Source of the DNA: CAKSQF01 sp964569225
Lineage (GTDB): Bacteria; Bacillota; Clostridia; Oscillospirales; CAG-272
NCBI GenBank assembly: GCA_964569225.1
Contig: CAZMTU010000015.1
Span: 1-28,241 of the forward strand
DNA: 28,241 nt
Reading direction: 5' to 3'
The translations under genes were made by a program, and so were the position numbers. The notes under the pieces are model-generated. The model did no database searches. It was not told the origin of the DNA and saw only the letters and a program-made list of their open reading frames with translations. Shown here in pieces: positions 9,101 through 13,497 of this stretch. Numbering within the stretch: the first letter of the stretch is position 1; every line of letters begins with the position of its first letter.

Positions 9101-9333
9101 TTCCAGAAGAACAGCGGTTTGGTTTTCAAATGCTCATCAGGATTTTGAAATGACTGATAGAGCAGATCGGAGTCGGGGAGAGGGGACTCTCCTGACGGAA
9201 CATGAGTGGTTTCAGCGTCGGTGGGTTTCACTGCGGCGTTACCTCCTTCTGTGACTGCGGGACCTGTCCGGCAGCCGGTCATTGAAAGCAGCAATATCAT
9301 AGACAATACTGATTTCATCCAATGGCTTTTCAT
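6139..9333 (-). CDS. GH106-like glycoside hydrolase lipoprotein with two internal discoidin domains
   Basis: The protein has 1064 residues. I chose the ATG at 9333 rather than 9339, because the AAGGAG site is only about 3 bp from the latter. The lipobox LSMTGC puts the lipidated Cys at residue 21. Residues about 70-165 start a glycosidase barrel (PLFFWNVPLDQMTTDTV; QFSLYDEDGFPSYTAGG). Two F5/8 type C (discoidin) domains follow at about 223-350 and 370-488, sharing KAFDGD...TRWNA and FEIQYWDG...CASG. The barrel resumes from about 500 with SFYDEP (570-575), GHMLFEEQVNP (661-671) and MCEAFGAMGEG (719-729). A C-terminal beta-sandwich closes the protein. The pattern fits the alpha-L-rhamnosidase family GH106 (PF17132) or a close relative; rhamnose specificity is inferred. 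It lies downstream of an AraC gene, behind a weak-35 promoter and repeat operators. Confidence 0.78.
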   Translation of the reverse strand: MKSHWMKSVLSMILLLSMTGCRTGPAVTEGGNAAVKPTDAETTHVPSGESPLPDSDLLYQSFQNPDEHLKTKPLFFWNVPLDQMTTDTVREIVRRSYEESGYNGFGILPYWLDGYMSDQYFELYEAALDEGSKYGMQFSLYDEDGFPSYTAGGLFAETYPELTARRLDKAEGEGKAGETVFVKLPQGILLGAVAMNTQTKERIDISDLAHIVELPDFEPDSQPIGVLASSTYTVTPGYEADKAFDGDLTTRWNAISGSGSRSWLQINYGKKVTFDKISVYEDKDTEVQRVSSFEIQYWDGNEWKSCASGEKITDKGVTLEFEPVTAQFVRLYCKRIVGDSASISEFEVYNGGKKLAIPSSDATETYAPGYHSSSDYGADYDAAKAFDGDPETRWNAANGASVNQWLLISYGKTVTVDSVVLSEALNRISTFEIQYWDGTAWQTCASGTAIGAHKEISFTPVQTKLIRLMMSTPNGDLPSIYEFSSYAGTQKLIPDTSAETDYKGSYIEYTIPKDKTGTWKIMGFLSVVDGSEGMDYLSEEAVAGYIQITHEAYYQRFKKYFENGTITSSFYDEPSFYPAGGLTAYGVEGARMWTDDFNEFYASIYEGENPALLYPALWYDIGEDTAEARDKLLGVRSEIFAKNYIGQIDEWCTAHGISLMGHMLFEEQVNPVSVEGDLMLAFKYQTIPGVDLITNYGFSQEAYKIISSSAQNWDKRLVMCEAFGAMGEGIPVSTLYKGTIDLYTKGINLIVPHAVWYDNQKNVVYPPELSYRNPNYADSLAAYNTYVARLSALLQQSGSHVADIALLYPIDYLESVYLFNDKTNDPADANYMQVGEYLSLTARRDFTYLHPQILDEKCSVQDGILTMTNAVNTEHFKVMILPGMQTISLSNLEKIYAFWQSGGSVISVGTLPTHGIKASEDARIKEILTEMFGADPASITKTCEKITEKGKAFHIVQPKELDSVLDKALDIWDVRIAATSRLSGGYLSYIHKTIDGRNIYYIGNSSDQEAKLTLTLRGKFTSLELWNPVTGGREAVTVNAENGVTVLSLKLPKVSSYLLVESAK

Positions 9334-9367
9334 GTGCATTTCTCCTTTTTAACAGGATTGTGATTAC

Positions 9368-9396
9368 ATTATACACAAATAAAAGGAGATATACAA
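9368..9396 (-). promoter_or_regulatory. Promoter of the GH106-like gene (weak -35)
   Basis: On the minus strand the -10 is a perfect TATAAT (9373-9368); 17 bp upstream the -35 reads TTGTAT (9396-9391), a poor match to TTGACA. A good -10 with a poor -35, directly next to repeated half-sites at 9407-9458, suggests activator-dependent transcription. Confidence 0.65.
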
Positions 9397-9406
9397 GGAC
9401 TATTCT

Positions 9407-9433
9407 TGCTCTTTTTTATCAAAATCCTGCTCT
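9407..9433. promoter_or_regulatory. Direct repeat TGCTCT, 21 bp apart: probable AraC binding site
   Basis: TGCTCT occurs at 9407-9412 and 9428-9433, embedded in a longer match (ATTCTTGCTCT versus AATCCTGCTCT). The 21-bp period puts both on one face of the helix. The nearer copy lies about 11 bp upstream of the -35 of the GH106-like promoter, the usual position for AraC-type activation. Confidence 0.6.
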
Positions 9434-9469
9434 ATGGCGTAAATAGTCAAAAAGAGCAGGATTTTGATA
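9417..9469. repeat. 17-bp perfect inverted repeat upstream of the GH106-like gene
   Basis: Bases 9417-9433 are perfectly complementary to 9453-9469, with a 19-bp spacer. The inner ends are the TGCTCT half-site and its inverted third copy AGAGCA (9453-9458). There is no U-tract on either side, so it reads as an operator rather than a terminator of the upstream AraC gene, although the AraC transcript would also contain it. Confidence 0.7.
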
Positions 9470-9554
9470 GTTTAAGCTTCTTTATTTGTTTTGGCGCGTT
9501 GAAAACACCGGCGGCAAAAGGTTAGACGAATCCTTGCGGATGGAATCATGAAGA

Positions 9555-10418
9555 TTACTCGGACCAGCGGTATTGCTCTCTCCGATATGCGGCTGGCGAT
9601 GTTCCGGTTATTTCACGGAATACTTTGCTGAAATTAGCGCTGCTGCTGAAGCCTACCGATGCGGCGATCTCGCTGATGGGGAGGTCTGTAAAAATCAGGC
9701 GTTCCTTTGCCTTGTCAATGCGGGTGATTTGTACATACCGATAAGGAGAAAAACCTGTGTGTCTGTGAAAGATTCGGATAAAATGATATTTGGACAGATT
9801 GCACTGCCGTGCCAAATCTTCTACTGAGATTGGATCTGCCAGATGATTTCGAATATAGTCCTTAGCCGGAAGAATCTCGTTGTGGCTGACTGCGCAATTA
9901 CCTTCTTCCCGTTCTATGGCGCGAATAGAATATATCAATAACTGATCAATCAAATTGCTGCGGTAAGCAAATACAAATCGATCGGTTCGGTTATGAAGGG
10001 CATCGATTTGCCCGAATATATCCCGTATTTTCATAGGCTGATCTACCTGTACCGGCGTCAGCTTATCCATTAGCATCGGTTTAATGCCCTGCAATCCGTT
10101 TCCGGTAAAATGTGCCCAATAGAAGCACCAAGGTTCAGCAGAAACGGTTTGATAGCAATGCTCTTCTTCGCAGCTTATAAGGACCGCGCTTCCCGCCGAT
10201 AAAAGAGCCGATTGGTTTTTCCATCGGATATTGCCTTTTCCGGATACGGTATAAAGATAAAGCGCGACCGGCTTTTTATCCCGTAAGGTGTAGTATTCGA
10301 TTCCCGCTTCAAAATATCCGCTTTCTGAAAGGCAGAAGGAAAACGGATTTTCAGTTCGGTCAGCGGTATAAATCCGCATAAAGGAATATTCGGAAATATC
10401 CAAACAGTAGTCCAGCAT
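9555..10418 (-). CDS. AraC-family transcriptional regulator (B)
   Basis: The protein has 287 residues; the ATG at 10418 has a GAAGGGTGA ribosome site and a consensus promoter 36 bp upstream. Residues about 35-115 are a cupin-type sugar-binding domain (ALYLYTVSGKGNIRWKNQS, then SAVLISCEEEH). Residues about 185-283 are the double helix-turn-helix domain, with both motifs canonical: ISVEDLARQCNLSKYHFIRIF and ISEIAASVGFSSSANFSKVF, ending in GTSPAAYRRE. It stands between the GH106-like gene downstream on the same strand and the divergent discoidin surface protein. The repeated half-sites at 9407-9458 and a related nonamer at 10503-10511 make both plausible targets. The inducer is unknown; a sugar released by the GH106-like enzyme is an inference. 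Confidence 0.9.
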   Translation of the reverse strand: MLDYCLDISEYSFMRIYTADRTENPFSFCLSESGYFEAGIEYYTLRDKKPVALYLYTVSGKGNIRWKNQSALLSAGSAVLISCEEEHCYQTVSAEPWCFYWAHFTGNGLQGIKPMLMDKLTPVQVDQPMKIRDIFGQIDALHNRTDRFVFAYRSNLIDQLLIYSIRAIEREEGNCAVSHNEILPAKDYIRNHLADPISVEDLARQCNLSKYHFIRIFHRHTGFSPYRYVQITRIDKAKERLIFTDLPISEIAASVGFSSSANFSKVFREITGTSPAAYRREQYRWSE

Positions 10419-10453
10419 TTAAATCACCCTTCATCACATATTAGACTGCTTTC

Positions 10454-10482
10454 ATTATAAATAAAAAACGGAGTTCTGTCAA
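10454..10482 (-). promoter_or_regulatory. Promoter of AraC gene B
   Basis: On the minus strand a perfect TTGACA (10482-10477), a 17-bp spacer and a perfect TATAAT (10459-10454) precede the ATG at 10418 by about 36 bp. The AAAAAGAGC nonamer at 10503-10511 lies about 20 bp upstream of the -35. Confidence 0.85.
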
Positions 10483-10633
10483 TGGAGAGACGAAAAAACA
10501 GTAAAAAGAGCCGTGAACAACATGCCAAACAGTGCCCGGCAGCAATCTGCGTACAAAAATTATATATTTCTATCAAATACGATGCAATTATTGCTGCTTT
10601 TTTCATGAATATTGCGCATTTGCTTGTATTTTG

Positions 10634-10663
10634 TTGACAATTTGTATAAGGCTTTGTTATAAT
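10634..10663 (+). promoter_or_regulatory. Promoter of the discoidin surface-protein gene
   Basis: TTGACA (10634-10639), an 18-bp spacer and TATAAT (10658-10663) lie 35 bp before the ATG at 10699. Both hexamers are consensus, so expression could be constitutive or repressed rather than activator-dependent. Confidence 0.82.
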
Positions 10664-10698
10664 TTATTTACCATTTAAACATAGAAAGGACATGAGTT

Positions 10699-11985
10699 AT
10701 GAGAAAAATTACAGCATTCATTCTTGCTGCGGGACTGTGCGCATCTCTTTTACCTCTTTCGGTTTCGGCGGCGGAGTCCACGAATTTGGCATTGGATGCC
10801 GAACCTATTTGCGCTTACTCTCATGAGGATGCCAACTGGGGATGGGGACTTGCGAATTTGAACAACGGAAATGTGATTGAAACCTTTGGAGCCTTAGGAC
10901 ACGGTTCCGGCGCCGGTTACCACAGCGGATACGGTACAGAACAGCCGGATCCTCAGTATGTGGGTTATAATTTCGGTGCTAAGAAAACCTTCAATACAAT
11001 GATCGTTTATCCGATTTCCGCCAACACTTTTCCGGTAGATTTTGAGATTCAGGTTTCAAATGATGGGGAAAGCTGGACAACTGTTTTGCAGGAAAGCGAT
11101 TATGAGATCGCCACTTCTGCGGGCTACTGTCCTCAGACCTTTTCCTTTGATACCCAAGAGGCTCAATACGTTCGGCTTTATGCGACCAAGCTGAATAATG
11201 ACGGAACTAATTACGCTATGAAACTTACGGAGGTAGAGGTTTACAATATTACTGTGGAAGAAGCGGAGCGCCCAGCAAATATTGCCGCCGGTAAGCCGGT
11301 AGACAGCGATTCTCACCATGAAGACGGACCTTGGAGTTTGGCGTATATCAATGACGGCGACCGTGTGAACCTTTGCACAAATAATCTGGATTACGGTCAA
11401 TTCTGCGGCTATCATACAAGCCCCAGTACGCCGAGAGATGGCGGCGCGGATGCGCATGCACAATTTACCATTGAACTGGGCGAAGGCAGCAAATTTGATC
11501 AGGTTGTGATTTATCCCTCTCACGAGCTTTATTCTGTAAAGATGCTCAATAACGCGCCGGACGATCCCTCCAATACAAACGGAGTGTTCTTCCCCTCTGA
11601 CTTCAAAATTCAGGTTTCGAATGATGGGGAAAGCTGGACTGATGTAGTAGCTAAAACCGGTTATACCATCGACGGCATTAATCCCGCAGTATTTAATTTT
11701 GAACAACAGACCGCTAAGTATATTCGTTTCTACATGGAAAATTTGACCGCATATGTGAAGCTGTCTGAATTTGAAGTCTATGATACCAGTTCTGCTTCCG
11801 GCGATGTGGAGGTTGAACCACCTGTTTCTGAACAGCCTGCTACCCCTGAGCAACCCACTAATCCTACTAATCCTGAGCAGCCTGCTGAGCCCCCTAAGAC
11901 CGGTACGATGCTGCCGATCTTCATTCTGTTGGCTGGCGCGTCAGTAGCCGGCATCTGTCTTGCGCACAGGAAAAGATACAATTAA
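10699..11985 (+). CDS. Wall-anchored protein with two discoidin (F5/8 type C) domains
   Basis: The protein has 428 residues; the ATG at 10699 has an AAAGGA ribosome site. A signal peptide (residues 1 to about 25, ending SVSAAES) is followed by two discoidin-type domains, about 27-190 and 193-363. They share the cores FEIQVSNDGESWT and FKIQVSNDGESWT and end in LTEVEVYN and LSEFEVYD. Next come a Pro/Glu/Thr-rich linker (about 367-397), PPKTG at 398-402, a hydrophobic segment and the basic tail HRKRYN. PPKTG is a sortase-signal variant seen in clostridia, so the protein is probably covalently wall-attached. There is no catalytic domain. The likely role is binding glycan at the cell surface for the neighbouring GH106-like enzyme (inference). 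The gene is divergent from AraC gene B. Confidence 0.85.
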   Translation: MRKITAFILAAGLCASLLPLSVSAAESTNLALDAEPICAYSHEDANWGWGLANLNNGNVIETFGALGHGSGAGYHSGYGTEQPDPQYVGYNFGAKKTFNTMIVYPISANTFPVDFEIQVSNDGESWTTVLQESDYEIATSAGYCPQTFSFDTQEAQYVRLYATKLNNDGTNYAMKLTEVEVYNITVEEAERPANIAAGKPVDSDSHHEDGPWSLAYINDGDRVNLCTNNLDYGQFCGYHTSPSTPRDGGADAHAQFTIELGEGSKFDQVVIYPSHELYSVKMLNNAPDDPSNTNGVFFPSDFKIQVSNDGESWTDVVAKTGYTIDGINPAVFNFEQQTAKYIRFYMENLTAYVKLSEFEVYDTSSASGDVEVEPPVSEQPATPEQPTNPTNPEQPAEPPKTGTMLPIFILLAGASVAGICLAHRKRYN

Positions 11986-12011
11986 TCGGTAAAACTTAAA
12001 TTGGTTTACGG

Positions 12012-12051
12012 TATAAAGTCCCCTCATTTATAAAAATGAGGGGACTTTATA
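12012..12051 (+). terminator. Terminator hairpin after the discoidin surface-protein gene
   Basis: An 18-bp perfect stem (12012-12029 with 12034-12051) with a 4-nt loop (12030-12033) begins 27 bp after the stop. The stem base is AT-rich on both arms, as in bidirectional terminators. It could also stop read-through from the decayed frame on the other strand. Confidence 0.75.
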
Positions 12052-12197
12052 ATATGATACCGTATTTAAATCTGCATTTCTATTAATAGACCTTTTCAGA
12101 ACGCATGGATATCACGGTAAAGTGTTACGAGGCAATCGAAAAGACAAGCAAATAACTGAGGTGAAATCCGCGATGCGTGATAAAAATTGGAAGTGAC
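12052..12197. other. Intergenic stretch, no gene recognised
   Basis: Between the terminator hairpin and the decayed fragment I see only short plus-strand open stretches, such as a 16-codon frame from the ATG at about 12104 and a frame reading KQITEVKSAMRDKNWK before its stop at about 12195. Neither has a ribosome site or a family I recognise. They may be further gene debris. Confidence 0.4.
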
Positions 12198-12596
12198 TTA
12201 TCCGAGCGCTCCGGACAAGCTTGGAAATCCTTTTTGTACTCGCCCGCCGTGATCTGTACCTAATCCGTTCTGATCAACGGCGCTAAGCTCAGACAGATAG
12301 CTGCCATCCGAGAAGCGCAGGTCAATGACAAAATACTTGGATGTGGGGTTATAATTATAAGAGGACGTAAAGAGGGCAGGATAGCTCACATAGGATAAAC
12401 GAGTGTTTTTTTCTACAGAAATGTTCAGATCTCGAAAGAGCTTCCGTACATAGGTGTCATGGGTGGCAGCCTGAGCGCCGTAAACCCCCGTAGGGCAGAG
12501 TTGCCGGTAAAGCCTACTTTTATACGGACGAAAACAGGCGGCGTTATTTGAAAAATAAATGGAAATGAAAAAGCAAAGCGCTTTCTTCTAAATGGC
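12198..12596 (-). pseudogene. Decayed fragment resembling a GH92-type N-terminal domain
   Basis: This frame is open on the minus strand from just after a TAG near 12597 to a stop at 12198, with no convincing start codon or ribosome site. It reads through CPTGVYGAQAATHDTYVRKL, then TRLSYVSYPALF, then YFVIDLRFSDGSYLSELSAV and DQNGLG. The F.DG.YLS.L.AVDQ.G signature is one I associate with the N-terminal domain of some GH92 alpha-mannosidases and related secreted proteins. Homology appears to stop at about DQNGLG, and no catalytic domain follows. It sits directly behind AraC gene C on the same strand, so it may be the remains of a former target gene. The family call is tentative; that the frame is a remnant is more secure. 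Confidence 0.5.
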
Positions 12597-12616
12597 AATA
12601 TTATTGGTGGGATAAC

Positions 12617-13372
12617 CTAACCGATGTGTCGCTGTGCCCGCCATTGATCAGGGGATAACTTGTGCTTACGTTTAAAAAGCTTATAAAAGTATGAATAATT
12701 TTGAAAGCCGCACTGTATTGCAATGGCTTCAAGCGAATCGGAAGTTACTTCTATCAAATATTCCGCTTTCTGAAGTTTTAATTCATTCATGTAGGTGATA
12801 GGGGTCATTCCGAATGCCTTTTTAAAAATATTGATGATATGATTCTTGCTGAAATGAAATTCTTCGCAAATCATTTCAAGGCTGATTGCGCGATGACATT
12901 CCTTGGCAATATAGTCCGCGATTTTATCCGCAATGGAATCTGTAGGAGTGGTTTGGTAGAGGTTTGACAACAGCTCATAAAATTTTCCCGCCTGCGTAAT
13001 GTAGGGGGTATTACTGTGTGCCAATCTGTCCAGTTCCTCAATAATTGTTTTAAGTTTCGCGTATTCAAATGTACCGCTGCATGGCAATGCGGTATCGCTT
13101 TCATTCCAGTAAGCCGAAAAATGAACATATAGATATTTAGGCGCATCGCTGGGGCGCACTCCCGCCTGAACAGAATTATGACGTTGAATATGATATTCTC
13201 CGGGATGGAGTTCATATTGCTGTCCGTCCTCGGAAAAGCGCAAAACGCCGTCATAAACCAGCAATAGCACATCGTCCATGCAATAGCGAGAAATATGATG
13301 CTCGCCCTGTTTAAAAAAGCGTAGGGAGGAGTGTTTATAAACCATCGGTCTGTTCAATTCGATTCCAAGCAT
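12617..13372 (-). CDS. AraC-family transcriptional regulator (C)
   Basis: The protein has 251 residues from the ATG at 13372 (MLGIELNRPM). A longer frame with a TTG start at 13423 exists, but the promoter hexamers lie inside that extension, so the later start is preferred. The promoter then leaves a leader of only about 9 nt containing GGTGA. Residues about 20-110 are a cupin-like domain (GVLRFSEDGQQYELHPGEYH). Residues about 150-248 are two canonical helix-turn-helix motifs (ISLEMICEEFHFSKNHIINIF and LEAIAIQCGFQNYSYFYKLF), ending LSPDQWRAQ. It is divergent from the GH127-like glycosidase gene; 21-bp-spaced repeats between them point to autoregulation and control of that gene. A dead GH92-like fragment lies just downstream. 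Confidence 0.88.
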   Translation of the reverse strand: MLGIELNRPMVYKHSSLRFFKQGEHHISRYCMDDVLLLVYDGVLRFSEDGQQYELHPGEYHIQRHNSVQAGVRPSDAPKYLYVHFSAYWNESDTALPCSGTFEYAKLKTIIEELDRLAHSNTPYITQAGKFYELLSNLYQTTPTDSIADKIADYIAKECHRAISLEMICEEFHFSKNHIINIFKKAFGMTPITYMNELKLQKAEYLIEVTSDSLEAIAIQCGFQNYSYFYKLFKRKHKLSPDQWRAQRHIG

Positions 13373-13387
13373 AGTATCACCCAGATC

Positions 13388-13416
13388 ATTATATATAAAA
13401 ATTGTGATATTGTCAA
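13388..13416 (-). promoter_or_regulatory. Promoter of AraC gene C, almost leaderless
   Basis: On the minus strand TTGACA (13416-13411), a 17-bp spacer and TATAAT (13393-13388) predict a start near 13381, about 9 nt before the ATG at 13372. One copy of the GATATTG repeat overlaps the -35. Confidence 0.78.
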
Positions 13417-13436
13417 TGTGCAAATGGATATTGCCT
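13406..13436. promoter_or_regulatory. Direct repeat GATATTG, 21 bp apart: probable AraC binding site
   Basis: TGATATTGTC (13405-13414) and GGATATTGCC (13426-13435) are direct repeats exactly 21 bp apart. The first overlaps the -35 of AraC gene C; the second lies just upstream of the expected -35 position (13438-13443) of the GH127-like gene. The arrangement fits one bound dimer repressing its own gene and activating the other. Confidence 0.62.
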
Positions 13437-13437
13437 A

Positions 13438-13466
13438 TATATTTTCATAAAATAGAGTGATATAAT
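13438..13466 (+). promoter_or_regulatory. Promoter of the GH127-like gene (no recognisable -35)
   Basis: TATAAT at 13461-13466 is a perfect -10, but the -35 position 17 bp upstream reads TATATT. A second possible -10 occurs at 13472-13477, and an 8-bp palindrome with a 3-bp centre spans 13465-13483. The missing -35 suggests dependence on the divergent AraC protein. Confidence 0.5.
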
Positions 13467-13497
13467 CAATATATAATATTGATTGGAGGATGATGTC

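Noticed and set aside
13423..13483. Longer starts for AraC gene C (TTG at 13423) and the GH127-like gene (TTG at 13483)
   Set aside because: The first would contain its own promoter hexamers, and the second would start on top of the GGAGGA ribosome site used by the ATG at 13498.
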